Assembly (NCBI GenBank): GCA_043228905.1
Contig: JBHGNT010000006.1
Location: 21,638,001-21,702,000, forward strand
Direction: 5' to 3'
DNA from: Azolla caroliniana
Lineage: Eukaryota; Polypodiophyta
DNA length: 64,000 nucleotides
In this document: piece by piece, positions 50,801 to 62,613 of the stretch
Position numbering within the stretch: position 1 is the first letter of the stretch
Layout of the letters: the number at the start of each line of letters is the position of its first letter
The notes under the pieces: model-generated
The model's database searches: none
Seen by the model: only the letters and a program-made list of their open reading frames with translations
Told to the model about the DNA's origin: nothing
Made by a program: the position numbers and the translations under genes

Positions 50801-52456
50801 AGCTCAGTGGGCCCAATTCCTCACGCGTTTTGACTTCAAAATCACATATCGGCCAGGGAAGCAGCAAGGAAAAGCAGATGCACTATCACGATGTTCATAT
50901 CTTGCACCTCATCTAGGTGATCCAACATTTGATAATCAAAAGCAGGTAATCTTGGTACCAACACGTTTGCACACAACACGGATTTTTCACACTCCACTGG
51001 ATTCCCGGATTATCGATGCCATACGTGCCAACTTGAAGACAGACAGTTTTGCTCAAGCTATTCTAGCACAAATTGATACCTCTCGAGCATCATGTTCCCA
51101 GTCTCAACAACTAGGTATGGACTACCGACAATTCTAATATCATGATGGTTTATTATTCTTTAAAAAGCTCGTATATGTTCCCGATTGCTCCTATCGCCTT
51201 CAAATCGTCCAAAATTATCACGACACACATACAACAGGACATTTTGGTAGTGCTAAGACGTTGGATCTAGTTCAACGATCTTTTTGGTGGCCCCATATGC
51301 GACGTTTCGTTGACGACTACGTTCGGACCTATGATGCTTGTTGCTGAGCAAAAATGCCACGACATCATCCATATGGCTTATTGGAATCCTTACCAATTCC
51401 AAGTAAGCCATGATAGTCCCTTTGTCTTGATTTTATCACAGATCTTCCAGTCTCGAAGGGTTTCGATGCTATCTTAACCATCGTTGATCGATATACTACG
51501 ATGGCACATTTTGTGCCTTGTACTAAGGCCATCACAAGTGAAGAAACCACCACCCTTGTCATGCATGAGGTATTTCGGCATCATGGCCTCCCAGACAGTA
51601 TCATCAGTGACCAAGGACCTCAATTTGTCTCCAAATTTTGGAAGCATCTCTTTAAGATGCTCAAAGTCTCTTGCGACCTCTCCTCCGGCTACCATCCCCA
51701 AACTGATGGGCAAGCGGAACGATGGGCAGGCGGAACGAACAAATCAAACGCTGGAACAATACCTCTAATGTTTTCTAAGCTACCAACAGGACGATTGGGC
51801 TGATATTCTCAACTTTGCGAAGTTTGCTTATAATAATGCTATTCACTCCTCGACTCGAGTCTCCCCATTTTACGCCTATACCGGTTCTCATCCTCGTTGG
51901 TCTGTGATCGACACCCCAGAGCTACCTACCAGATTCAAACGGATCTATCTACTCATCTTCGTCATGCTCAACACACACAGAAGACTTATGGCTCTTACGT
52001 CGTCACATCAAGACTACTCGATCGTGCGACAAATTGGACTATCGAAGACTCGGTCCTTTCCGTATTACCGATAAGATTAATGATGTCACATTCCGCCTTG
52101 ATCTTCCTCTGCACCTTCAGATACATCCGGTCTTCCATAGTTCTCTTCTTGAACCTTATCAGGCTAACACTATTCCCAATCGTGTTACACCACCGCCGGC
52201 CCCGCTTGAGTTGGACGCCGGCCCGGAGTATGAAGTTGTTGTCGTCCTCGACTCCAAGTTCGTTCACAACAAACTTTATTATTTGGTCGATTGGCTTGGC
52301 TATAGTCCGAGCAAACGTACCTGGGAACCCGTCGAGTATGTCGCCAATGCTCAGAATCTTCTTGCTGATTTCCACCGACAATATCCGGACAAACCCGGTC
52401 CTCAATCAACGCTGACTCGTTCCACTCGTCGTCTTAAGGGAGGGATAGTGTCATGA
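47839..52456 (+). pseudogene. Gypsy-1 Gag-Pol with chromodomain, broken by stops
   Basis: Gag starts at the ATG 47839 with a coiled-coil N-terminus, then FEVFISEFKACFGD and a knuckle CLYCGGLGHIAVNC (about 48773). Protease LLDSRANSYF at 49123: DSGA has become [68 protein letters not shown] (50090), FLGFANFYRKF. RNase H: FIMEADTSDFPLGSILSQQ, YKIHDKELLAIV, FSDHKN. Integrase: HHCC zinc region with HDTHTTGHFGSAKTL, FITDLPVSKGFDAILTIVDR, GLPDSIISDQGPQFVSKFW, GYHPQTDGQAER. GPF/Y and a chromodomain YEVVVVLDSKF, LYYLVDWLGYSPSKRTWEP end it. Stops occur at 48178, 48481, 49875, 50127 and elsewhere. Confidence 0.93.
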
Positions 52457-52536
52457 TATGGGAAGACTCGAACCCATGACCTTATGTTATATGGGTCGAG
52501 TTCTTGACCATTACACTATCTATTGTAATACATAGG
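52449..52536 (+). repeat. Gypsy-1 3' LTR, first part
   Basis: TGTCATGATATGGGAAGACTC to CATAGG at 52536, matching 47295-47382. It is continued at 58299 after Copia-2. The end ATAGG and the GTAGG at 58299-58303 are the target duplication of Copia-2 with one mismatch. Confidence 0.88.
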
Positions 52537-52922
52537 TGTTGAGCGGCAAGCTCACCCGGATCCGGATAGGCATCCAGAAGGATGAGCCCGATTGGTGAGC
52601 CGGTGAGTTGGGGAGCCGGTTAGTTGGATCAAGCAGTAACCGGAAGCCAAGTAGCAGCTAGTCTACTAGGGAGTTAATATCTCGTAGTTAGTGTCAGACG
52701 CTCGTGTGAGCATTGCAGTACACCGTACTTCTGTCAGTCCGGATGGACTTGTATAAAAGTGTTCACTGAACACATACGATGTACAGACTGAGCAATATTT
52801 TTTGAATTGAGTTTCTGTGTGCTCTCTATGTCTCTGTCTCTCCCGCGTACTGTTAAGATCTCCATTAGACCTTTTTTCTGCTTTCTATTTTCTATTGCTT
52901 CCACACACTATTTGTTTCTACA
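52537..52922 (+). repeat. Copia-2 5' LTR
   Basis: TGTTGAGCGGCAAGCTCACC at the start and TTTGTTTCTACA at the end, TATA region GTATAAAAGTG near 52750, pyrimidine-rich end with CTCTATGTCTCTGTCTCTCC. Compared with the 3' LTR it lacks part of the GAGCCGGTGAGC short-repeat region. Confidence 0.9.
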
Positions 52923-53021
52923 TGGTATCAGAGTGCGAGGGTTGAAGACCTTTGCAGCCGACATTCACTTTCGCAAGACAAACCCTACAGGTTGTGAGAA
53001 CAGAACAGTAGACAAAAAAAA

Positions 53022-54033
53022 ATGGACAGAGGAATGGCCAGCTCGTTCCCAGTGGAGAAGCTCGACAGAACCAACTACACATCTTGGTCTTACAAGATGC
53101 ACCAGTACCTACTTGGGCATGGGTACTGGAGCTATGTTGACGGAGCTAACGACATAGCACCTAATGCGGCACACAAGAACTTCCCGGTGTGGGAACAATC
53201 GGCAAGCAGAGTGATGTACTGCTTTGCGTCTAGTGTCGGAGACCAGCTATTGAGCCACGTCCGAGATGCCAAGACGTTGAAAGAGGCTTGGGGAAACTTG
53301 AAGAAGGTGTTCGCCGCAAGCACTACAGCCCAAAAGCTGCAACTCCGACAAGAGTTGAGCAATGTCCGGCAGAAGGACATGTCAGTGGCTGATTACACGG
53401 CCTGAATCAAAGAGATCTGTGACTTGCTTGCCTCTATCAACGTAACGGTAGAGGAAGACGAGATGGTACAGGTCTGTCTTGGGGGCCTGGTGTCTAAGTT
53501 CCGAGCTTTCCGGGCAACAATATGTACGAGGGAGAATACACCATCATTTTTCGACTTACAGTCGATGCTCCTCGTAGAGGAGAACCACGCCGGTGCGTCA
53601 ACAAGTGCACCCAACGACAGCCGGATGCTATACACGGCGGCAGATCGGCCCCGTGTGCGTGGTGGACGAGGCGGGTCGGCACACAATGGAGGCGACCGGC
53701 AAGGGCAAGACCGACGGCACAGAGACCGTGCCGACAGCAGTTCCGTGCCGACAGCAGTTCCGTTCCGGCGCCGGAGGCCGGCAAGACAAATCCACCACAG
53801 AATGTTGGTACTGTGGCAAAAAGGGCCACAGAGAAAGTGAGTGTTGGGAGAAGCGCACCGATTCGGATAGATCTGGATTCGAAAAAACCGGTCGGGAGAA
53901 CCGGCAAAGCTTGGACTACGCGCAAGGATCGAAAGGATCCGGAACCGGGAAGACCGGTAAGGGGCCAGCCTTGGTGATGAAGCACGAGGCAAATTCGATG
54001 AAGAAGACCACTTCCAAATCGGAGGAAGTGTAG
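53022..54033 (+). pseudogene. Copia-2 Gag with zinc knuckle, frameshifted
   Basis: From ATG 53022: MDRGMASSFPVEKLDRTNYT, SWSYKMHQYLLGHGYWSYV, LLSHVRDAKTLKEAWGNLKK, a TGA at 53403-53405 replacing Arg, then VTVEEDEMVQVCLGGLVSKF and ENTPSFFDLQSMLLVEENHA. The frame shifts in the Arg/Gly-rich stretch near 53740, where GCCGACAGCAGTTCCGT is duplicated in tandem. The knuckle CWYCGKKGHRESEC is at about 53808, and the frame ends MKKTTSKSEEV-stop. Confidence 0.92.
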
Positions 54034-57000
54034 TACGTTGATTCTGGTGCATCAAATCACATGACGAACCACAAAGAGTGGTTCCCCTTCCTGGAGAAAC
54101 CGGAGACGACACTCCTCACCCAATCGTGCATGTCGGAGAAGTCCCTTTGAGCCGCGTCGGATAGAGGGGGAAGCTGATGAACGTATTACAGGTTCCAACT
54201 ATGACGAAGAACTTGGTGTCAGTTGGACAGATCGTTGACCAGGGAATGCAGTTGCGGTTTACGCACCTCGGCTGTTCATCGAAGAGGAGGGTCAAATTAT
54301 TGCGCAAGGGCGCAGAGATGGGAGGATGTTCATCCTCAACACCAATGACATCGGCACCGCTTTGTTCGCCAAAGGACAGAAGATTGAATCGGACATCGAT
54401 CTCTGGCACAAGCGGATCGGCCACGTCAATTACCGGAGGCTTCAAGACCTGCAAATGAAACAAGTTGTTTTCGGTTAGCCGAAGTTCAGTGGCCGGAAGG
54501 CCCAAGTATGTGAAGCCTGCCAACTCGGGAAGCAACACCGGCTTCCATTCCCCACCGAACGAAACCGTAGCCGTAACAAGCTCGACCTTATTAATTCGGA
54601 TGTATGGGGACCGGCACAGAAAGTGAGTCTTGGCGGGAGTCGATACTTTGTCTCCTTTATCGACGACTATAGCCGGCACACATGGATCTACCTCATTGAG
54701 TGGAAGAGCGAAGTCTTTGACTGTTTCCGGAACCTCCAAAGCATGGGGGAAGGGGAATCGGAGAGGAATATCAAGTGCCTGCGGTCAGATGGCGGAAAAG
54801 AATATTTTTTCGGCCAATTCAACAGTTATCTGCAACAAACAGGAATTTGGAGAGAGTTCAGCCACATATACACACCAGAACAAAACGGTGTGGCCGAAAG
54901 GAAGAACCAGTCACTTGTCGACGCAGCAAGGGCAATGCTAAAAGAGAAGAGCATACCCCATTTCTACTAGGCGGAGGCAGTCCGGACGACCGTCTACATC
55001 CAAAACCGGATTGGTGACAAGGTGTCCGCGCATGAGCTGTATTTCGGGCGCAAGCCAAATTTGAGACACCTTCGGATTTTCGGCAGCATAGCATATGTGC
55101 ATGTGCCGAATGAGAAGCGGAGGAAGCTAGAGGCAAAATCGGAGAAGTGCATCCTCGTCGGCTACTCACATGAGCAAAAGGAGTATAAGTGTTATAACAC
55201 TCGGACGAAGCAGGTCCGAGTTAGCCGCGATGTTGAGTTTGATGAGACGACATCATGGTATGCCTTACCGGCTCCGACTTCCAACCCCGACCCGATATTG
55301 GAGGATGAGGCTAGTGAGCCTGAACCGGTCCAGATAGAAGATGATGAATCTGGGACTCAAGAAGAGAGTCTGGAATCGTTTCGGTTGAGTGGGCCGAACG
55401 AGATCCTAGGTCAATCCGACCAGTCACAAGAGGAACCGGCGAGTAGTGAAGACACTGCCTTGCTCTCCCCACGCAAGGAACCGAGGAGACGGTTCACGCG
55501 CTAAGAGAAGGGGAAGAAGAAGATGCCGGATTATGAAACCGGTAATGATGAGTCGGATCAGAGCGGATCCAACTCCGGAAAGGAAAATGACGGTCCTTCG
55601 GCACCGAAGACCGAACCGGCCAAGAACGGCCTCAAACCGGGTAATAGTGGGTTACGCCGGTCAACCCGCCAGAAGGACCCTGTTAAGCGGTATGAGTACA
55701 TGGTGCATCACTATGCGTACATGACCAAGGTGACGGAAGTGCGTGAGCCGTAGAGCTACACAGAAGCAGCAAGGGATGCACATTGGTGTGTTGTAATGGA
55801 AGAAGAGATGCGGGCACTTGATGCCAACGATACATGGGACCTGGTTGACCCTCCCCATCACTGTAAACCGATCGGATGCAAGTGGGTGTACAAGGTAAAG
55901 TACAACGCTGACAGTTCAATTAACCGGTACAAGGCCCGGTTAGTGGCAAAGGGATACGCGCAGACCCACGGAATCGACTACGACGAGACCTTCGCTCCGG
56001 TAGCGAAGATGACGACAGTTCGTGTGGTGTTGGGGGTTGCTGCGGCAAGGGAATGGCATCTTCACCAAATGGACGTGAAGAATGCATTTCTTCAAGGCGA
56101 TCTAGAAGAAGAGGTCTTTATCACCCAACCTCCCGGTTTTCAGTTGGAGATGAACAAGTTGGTTGTATGCCGACTAAAGAAGTCACTTTATGGCCTGAAG
56201 CAAGCCCCCCGAGCTTGGAATGCAAAGATTACGCACCGGTTGGGTAAGTTGGGGTTTGCGGCCTCCAAGTCTGACTCTTCGTTGTTCATCCGGCAAGGTC
56301 CAGACGGTATGTTGATGATCTAGTCATCACCGGACCCGGACTCGATGAAATTTGCCGAGTCAAGTCCCAACTGTCGGATGCATTTGAGATGAAGGACCTG
56401 GGGGACCTTCACTATTTCCTTGGGATCGAGGTGATCCGAACCTCCGACGGCATATTGCTCTCACAAAGACACTATGTGTTGAATATGTTGTACAAGTTTG
56501 GCATGATGGAATGTCACCCTATTTCTACACCCTCCGACCGGAAACAGAAGCTCTGTCCCAACTCCGGATCGGCCTGCGATGAGACCCAGTTCCGACAAAT
56601 TGTTGGAAGCCTTATATTTTTTACCATCACCCGACCCGACATCAGCTATCTGGTCGGTGTGATTACTCAATTCATGCAGCAACCGACCGTCGAGCATCTT
56701 CAGTGCGCGCACCGAATACTGCGGTATGTGAGCGACACGAAGGACTAGGGACTGTTATACTGGCGATGTATGACCGAAGAGCTAGTCGGCTACACGGATG
56801 CCGACTAGGCCGGCGATGCATCAGATCGTCGTTCCACTTCCGACTATATGTTTTCCCTTGGTAGTGCGGTTGTTGCGTGGAGCAGCAAAAAGCAGCCAAC
56901 AGTGGCTTTGTGGAGCACTGAGGCTGAATACCGGAGCGCTACCGTTGGCACCTGTGAAGCCATTTCGCTTCGGCGACTGCTGCAAGACCTGCGGATTGAG

Positions 57001-57760
57001 GTGCCGACCCCGATCCTAATCTACTGTGACAACATAAGCAACATGCAGCTCGCCAAGAACCCCGTATTCCATGCTCGCACAAAGCACATCGAAGTGCACC
57101 ACCACTTCGTGCGTGAGCGTGTCCTGAGCGGTGAAGTCGAACTTCGGTATGTTCATACGGATCGGCAAGTTTCCGACATCTTCACCAAACCGCTCGGATC
57201 GGACAAGTTGCAGCACTTCACCGAAATTCTTGGTGTTCAGCATCTCGACGTGCCACACTTGAGGGGGAGAATGGGCAAAGACACCACCGAAACGGGCAAA
57301 GGCAAAGAGACTGTCGATTGCGCCAATGGGGGAAGAACTGACAAGGGGAGAGACAGGAAGAAGAAAGGAGCCGAGTCGACAAAGGAAGTTGACACATCCG
57401 AACAAGTCGGAACAAGTGGCAACAGAGGCAAAGTCAAGAAGGATAGAGCCAACCGGAAGAAGAAGGCCAAGACCCGGACATGGTCGGATGTGGTGAAGGG
57501 CCTGGAACCAGAAGACGAATCGGGAGCAACCGATTCAGACAAGAGCTGGAATGAATCGAAGACAGCCAATTCGGTTCTACAAAAGGATTCGGAAGAACCG
57601 GATCAATTCAAGGCCAAGAGGACAAGAAGGCAGCAAAAGTGGACGCCAACACGAAGGAATCGGCGAATCGACAAGAGTCGAAGTCACAGCAGCAAGGGAG
57701 CTGAATTGGGCCTGTTTAGCAGAAAAGCTGACCAAGGAAGTCGAGGTGCGCAGGAATAGA
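54034..57760 (+). pseudogene. Copia-2 PR-IN-RT-RH with basic tail, broken
   Basis: Protease YVDSGASNHMTNHKEW right after a TAG; GAG_pre-integrase with frameshift near 54280; integrase FIDDYSRHTWIYLIEWKSEV, SDGGKEYFF, EQNGVAERKNQ; TAG at 54968-54970 in FYWAEA; stops at 55501 and 55751; [55 protein letters not shown]. At 56309 a 19-bp deletion between GGTATGT repeats shifts the YVDD motif out of frame. RNase H has a TAG at 56806-56808, [22 protein letters not shown]. The basic tail ([20 protein letters not shown]) ends at 57758. Same layout as Copia-1, not functional. Confidence 0.93.
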
Positions 57761-57884
57761 AGGGTCGCGGCAAACGGGACTGGACCGGACGAGGAGTGCG
57801 AGCGAGGCGGAGTGACGCCAGAAGGAGCCAGGTGGAAGGACCGGCTGCCATAGAGACTGACACTACGATCCGACCTCAAATTGA

Positions 57885-58298
57885 GCTTGAGGGGGAGTGT
57901 TGAGCAACAAGCTCAACCGGATCCAAATCGGCTGAATAAGCCTGAGCCGGATCGGTGAGCCGGTGAGCAAGTGAGCGGGTGAGCTGGGGAGCCGGTTAGC
58001 TGGATCAAGCAGCAACCGGAAGCCAAGTAGCAGCTAGTCTACTAGGGAGTTAATATCTCATAGTTAGTGTCAGACGCTCGTGTGAGCATTGAAGTACTCG
58101 TACTTCTGTCAGTCTGGATGGACTTGTATAAAGTGTTCACTGAACACATACGATGTACAGACTGAGCAGTATTTTTTGAATTGAGTTTCGGTGTGCTCTC
58201 TCTTTGTCTCTGTCTCTCCCGCGTATTGTTAAGCTCTCCATTAAACCTGTTTTCTACTTTCTGTTTTCTATTGCTTCCGCACGTTATTTGTTTCTACA
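57885..58298 (+). repeat. Copia-2 polypurine tract and 3' LTR
   Basis: GCTTGAGGGGGAG then TGTTGAGCAACAAGC at 57898 to TTTCTACA at 58298. TATA region TTGTATAAAGTG near 58124. Followed by GTAGG, the second copy of the target duplication, and the remaining Gypsy-1 LTR. Confidence 0.92.
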
Positions 58299-58579
58299 GT
58301 AGGATATTATGTTCATTTAAATTTTACTATAGAAAATTAATGTATATTCCAGATTTCTCTAGAACATTCTAGAAGCTTTAGGACTACTCCTGAGGGCACT
58401 ATAAAAGGAGGCACAAGGCATTATTTTGAACCAAATTGATTCAACACCAGTCTTAAGCCTCATAGCTATTTTGTACTTACTCTTCATATAATATGTTATC
58501 TGTTATCATCATCTCTGTCACTCTCTCGTCCTCGCTATCGCTCTCTCTCTCTCTCTCCTTTTCTCTCTTCCTCTCTCGG
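58299..58579 (+). repeat. Gypsy-1 3' LTR, second part
   Basis: Aligns with 47380-47678: GGATATTATGTTCATTTAA, TATAAAAGGAGGCAC (TATA at about 58400) and a shorter CT run. After it the LINE-2 frame resumes. Confidence 0.88.
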
Positions 58580-59277
58580 TAGTGCAAACCATCAAACCTC
58601 ATCATTACCCTATGCTCACGTATAGAGGAGAACATATACAATTTGTTCGAAGCTTTAAATATCTTGGTATTGACGTACCCGCCACAAATAAATGGAGTGC
58701 ATGCTTTGATTCTAGGCTCCAAGCCGGTTGGAAATCGTATTACCTTTTGGAGAACCAATGCAACCAAAGTGATACTTGTGGATGGGAAGTAAAACTAATG
58801 TTGGCCAATGCCATGGTAACTCAAGTATTGCTTTATGGAGTAGATGTATGGGGTGGCACCATCTCTCTTAATGCATGGAATGAGATTGAGAAAATTCAAA
58901 AGATGTTTTTAAGGAGGCAATTAGGAGTTAAATGCACTACCTCTTACCAAATTATGCTCTTGGAAACATGTGTTCGAGTATATAAATACTTTACAAAAGT
59001 CAAGAATATGATGAATCATCGATTGTAACCACATCTTGCTTGGAATGTTGGATGTAAGCTACAAAAGAATCATAAAAGTAAGATTCTCTCATCCGGTTGG
59101 GTTGTTGACGTAAGGAAATGGTTTAGAAGATGGGATGTGGATGATCTTTTAGAGCTTTCGGGCAATGCTATGCAGTATGTAATGATTGAGGAAAGATTGG
59201 TGGAATCATTAAGGATGAAGTGGGAAGATGCTAAGAGGACAAAGCTAGAATACTACATTGCAAATGTCAACCCTAAA
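58580..59277 (+). pseudogene. LINE-2 reverse transcriptase, C-terminal piece
   Basis: VQTIKPHHYPMLTYRGEHIQ, FKYLGIDVPATNKWSACFDS, LQAGWKSYYLLENQC, ANAMVTQVLLYGVDVWGG, NAWNEIEKIQKMFLRRQLGV, a TAA at 59026-59028, then HKSKILSSGWVVDVRKWFRR. These follow the RT core in plant LINEs of this type. The YxDD core itself is missing: the left piece degrades around LLLLYVD and about 60-100 bases seem lost at the Gypsy-1 insertion. It is cut at 59278 by the Copia-5 LTR. Confidence 0.87.
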
Positions 59278-59326
59278 TGTTGGTCTCGGTAAACAATCGG
59301 ATGGATTCTGTGCAGTGGAAGAATTG

Positions 59327-59376
<50 letters not shown>

Positions 59377-59657
59377 TTACGATTACAGAAAATTAGAAAA
59401 CTGTATTACAAAGAAAGCAAGAACAACCAACTACTACAACGAGAGGGAGAAGGTGCTTATGTAGTCACCTTCTCTCTAAGTTCTCTCACTAGTACAGCCT
59501 CTTGGGAAAGAGGTTGTGTCTTAACTACCCAAGGAATGTGTCATAAGACATTAACTTCTATGACACACTATCTACTATACAAGGAGGTGGGGTGTTGACA
59601 CATTTGAGTATCCTAGAGTGTGTTCCCACTCACGGGATTTGAGTTTGATTCTCAACA
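59278..59657 (-). repeat. Copia-5 3' LTR
   Basis: 380 bp. Contains (GT)n and (GA)n next to each other (59325-59371). On the minus strand GTGTTTGAAGGGGCG, a polypurine-type tract, abuts its start at 59657. No 5' partner is in the window. Confidence 0.8.
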
Positions 59658-59859
59658 CGCCCCTTCAAACACAACTTCCCAATGGTTGGTTCGGATTGGT
59701 CTTCGGGTCGTCACGAATACGGTGACTTGGCTTTGGCTTCAAATGGTCGGTTGTAGTCCTACCGTTCCCCCTCAAGTTCAGTTGGTCGATGGTCAAAAGA
59801 CCCAGGTTGGTCGAGAACTGCCACAACTTGTCAACTCCCAGGGCCTTGGTGAAGATGTC

Positions 59860-62116
59860 GTCTATCTACAGGTTTGTACTGATGTATTGTAGGTCGACCT
59901 CCCCGGCCAGAGCACGCTCTCGGATGAAGTGATAGTGCACTTCAATGTGCTTAGTTAGAGAATGGAAGACTAGGTTCCGAGTGAGGTCACTACTGCTCAT
60001 GTTGTCGAAGTAGAGGAGAATTGGATCCTTGATGGGAATGCCTAGATCCTTCAAGATTCTCTTGAGCCAAACGGCTTTGCATGCGACTATGGGTGCGCCC
60101 CTGTATTCGGCTGCAGTGTTCGACAATGCCACCGTTGGTTGTTTCTTACTACTCCACGATATGGTACCACTGTCAAGATAAAAGACAAATCTGGATGGAT
60201 GTCAATCGTCGGTCGGCTCTGTAGTCGGCCCAATCGGCATCGGTATAACCTTCGAGTCGTATTAGTGTGGTCGATTTGTAAAGGATGTCAAAATCCATGG
60301 TTCCACTCACATACCTTAGCACTCGCTTAGCACAGTCGAGATGAATGTGTCACGGAGTTTGCATAAACTGGCTGAGGCCGACTGGGTATCTCAGGTCGGG
60401 TTGGGTAATTGTGAGGTAGATGAAGCTTCCGACTAGTTGACGATAATGCGTCGGCTCACACTCTCTAGTGCCTAAGTCGATATCTAGCTTTAGATTTTGA
60501 TCAAGAGGAGTAGTGACAGGCTTACACTGTGTCATCCCAAACTTGTAAAGAAGATTGAGGATATAGTGCTTTTGAGAGCGCATGATGTCATCTGGAGTCC
60601 GAATTACTTCTATTCCTAGAAATTAATGGAGCTCCTTCATATCAGTCATTTCGAATCAGCTGGAGAGGAGCTTCTTGATGTGCTCAATATCCGCTAAATG
60701 CTCTCCTTCTATGACCAAATCATCCACATAAATGATGATAAGTACCTGTCCTCTGGAGTCGCTCCAGATGAATAGAGAGTTGTCGGACTTGGACATGTTG
60801 AAGCCGACTTGATGAACATATTGCGTTATCTTCGAATGACATGCTCTTGGCGCCTACTTCAAGCTGTAGAGAGGCTTTTTGAGTCAGCAGACATCAATAG
60901 GATGCGCAGTCGACACGAATCCGAGTGGTTGCACCATGTACACCTCTTCTTTTAGCTCGCCTTGCAGAAATGCGTTCTTTACATCCATTTGGTGGAGGTG
61001 CCACCCTTTTGCTGCTACAAGCGCGATCATGGTTCATATTGTAGTCAACTTTGCCACAAGGGCAAAGGTCTCCATTTTGCTGAGGTGTGTGTTGGCAGGT
61101 AAACTCCCGCTGATTCCTTCTTGTCGAAGATATGTTGTAAAGGCGTCGGCGATGGAAGGCATCGGACATGCCGACCGGTTGCCTTTTCAACTTTGTTTTT
61201 GAACCTTCGAAAGTGTACGAACACTTCGTTTTTCTACCACATGGGGTAGATCCAGGTATGTCTAGAAGTCGTCAATGAACGTTACATAGTATCGGCAACC
61301 ACCGAATGTTTTCATCTGGGTTGGTCCCCATACATCTGAATGTATTACATCCAGGATTCCTTTGCTTGTGTTCCTCTCCTTTGGGAACGGTTGTCAGTGT
61401 TGTTTGCCGAATTAACAAGCTTCGCACACACCTGCAATTTCCTTTTTCGTGAAGGTCAGGAGTGCAGTGACAACTCCTTTTGACTGCATTCCCTTGAGCT
61501 TTTGGAAATTGATATGGCCTATCCTCTTGTGCCACAACTCTATGTCGGTGTCGGCTCTCTGGCCCTTGGCATACATTGCCAAGTTCATCTTGTGAGAGTC
61601 GAGGGTGAACATCCGCCCTTCTGTTCGACACCTAACGATGAGTCGGCCTTCTTTTTCAATGAAGAGTCCTCCATTGTTGAAGCGGGCTTGCATGCCTTGT
61701 TCGACTATCTGGCCAACTGAGACCAGGTTCTTTGCTATTGTAGGAACATGCAAAAATTTATTGATGTATGTTTGGTTGCCTTCTTCCCCAAATGGGACGT
61801 TACCGATATGTTGAATGGGGTGAATTGTGTCATCCCCAGTTTCCACATAGCCAGGTCGTTCGGGTTTTCATAGCTCCTTGAACCAATCCTCGTGGGATGT
61901 CATGTGGTTCGATGCACCCGACTCGGCAAACCATACATCTTCTGGTTTGGAGGTGTTGGTCGGGTCTGAGGCTGTCATCGAGTGCGTTCTGTGCCTCATC
62001 AAAAACATTTCGCCATGATTACTGTAGTCAGAGTTGGAGGCATAGTTTGTGAGTTGTCAGCTTGTGGAGGCCACTCACTCTTCTTTTTCCGACACTCTAC
62101 CTCACAGTGGCCGAAT
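59860..62116 (-). pseudogene. Copia-5 pol relic
   Basis: Minus strand, in order: GHCEVECRKKKSEW (second half of a zinc knuckle, 62070-62110); protease VWFAESGASNHMTSHEDWF near 61910, where the catalytic Asp is replaced by Glu; VPTIAKNLVSVGQIVEQGM and IELWHKRIGHINFQKLKGM; integrase to QHTPQQNG, then at about 61072 a jump into [46 protein letters not shown] near 60730; SQKHYILNLLYKFGMTQCKP; RNase H YTDADWADY (60220), [33 protein letters not shown]. About 1.1 kb of coding is missing at the fusion (estimate from family layout). Frameshifts occur as well. Confidence 0.9.
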
Positions 62117-62613
62117 TGTTGGGAAATCAGTCTCTCCGAATGGGATCCGGTGAGAACCGGAAGAGATCCGGAAACCGGAGGAGACCTGGTGAGAACTAGA
62201 AGAGAAGATGTTAAGTAATTAGGTAATTAACTAGGGTTAATTAGAGACTAATTATATGGTTACGTTAAGCAGCGGAAGATTAGTATGATATGCGCGTGAG
62301 AGTGTGTGAGAGGAAGAGAGAGAGAGAGGAAGTTACACTTGAACACAAAGATAAATGAGGGATGATTGACTATATTGAAAAGTGTCATCAACATACAAAA
62401 ATACCCACAATGAGGTATATATACAACCCATGTGCAAAGGTGCACACGTGTGGGTAGAACATAGGTACTTATGTGTAAGTCCTACATTAAATGTACTAAG
62501 GAGTGGAGGATCTAGAATATCCCACTTAAGTATAAGGTCCTATTTAAAGGCTTAAGGTCAACACATTAACTAGATTCAATCTAGGTAACTACTAAGTTAC
62601 ATGTGTTGACTAA

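Larger units (their letters stand above)
52537..58298 (+). mobile_element. Copia-2: copia element of the Copia-1 family, inserted in the Gypsy-1 LTR
   Basis: LTRs 52537-52922 (386 bp) and 57898-58298 (401 bp), both TGTTGAGC...GTTTCTACA, flanked by ATAGG/GTAGG. Primer site 52923-52934 (TGGTATCAGAGT), polypurine GCTTGAGGGGGAG at 57885-57897. It has no insertions, so it shows the empty sites for the hAT element and Copia-N in Copia-1. The 3' LTR differs from the 5' LTR by small indels and several substitutions, so it is not recent. Confidence 0.92.
47295..58579 (+). mobile_element. Gypsy-1: chromovirus with its 3' LTR split by Copia-2
   Basis: 5' LTR 47295-47678; gag-pol 47839-52456; polypurine AAGGGAGGGATAG just before the 3' LTR, which begins TGTCATGATATGGGAAG at 52449, breaks at 52536 and continues 58299-58579. 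The LTR halves align with the 5' LTR (GGATATTATGTTCATTTAA, CTATAAAAGGAGGCAC, TCTCTCTTCCTCTCTCGG). It sits in LINE-2. A clear target duplication was not found; TAGT occurs near both edges. Confidence 0.88.
59278..62116 (-). mobile_element. Copia-5: internally deleted copia element, truncated by Copia-6
   Basis: 3' LTR 59278-59657 (TGTTGGTCTCGG...ATTCTCAACA on plus), then minus-strand RNase H, RT, part of integrase, GAG_pre-integrase, protease and the end of the Gag zinc knuckle. The 5' part is displaced by Copia-6 at 62117. RT and integrase are fused by an internal deletion at about 61072. Confidence 0.88.

Noticed and set aside
59330-59372. (GT)n(GA)n as a regulatory element of a host gene
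   Set aside because: It lies in the Copia-5 LTR and no host gene is near.
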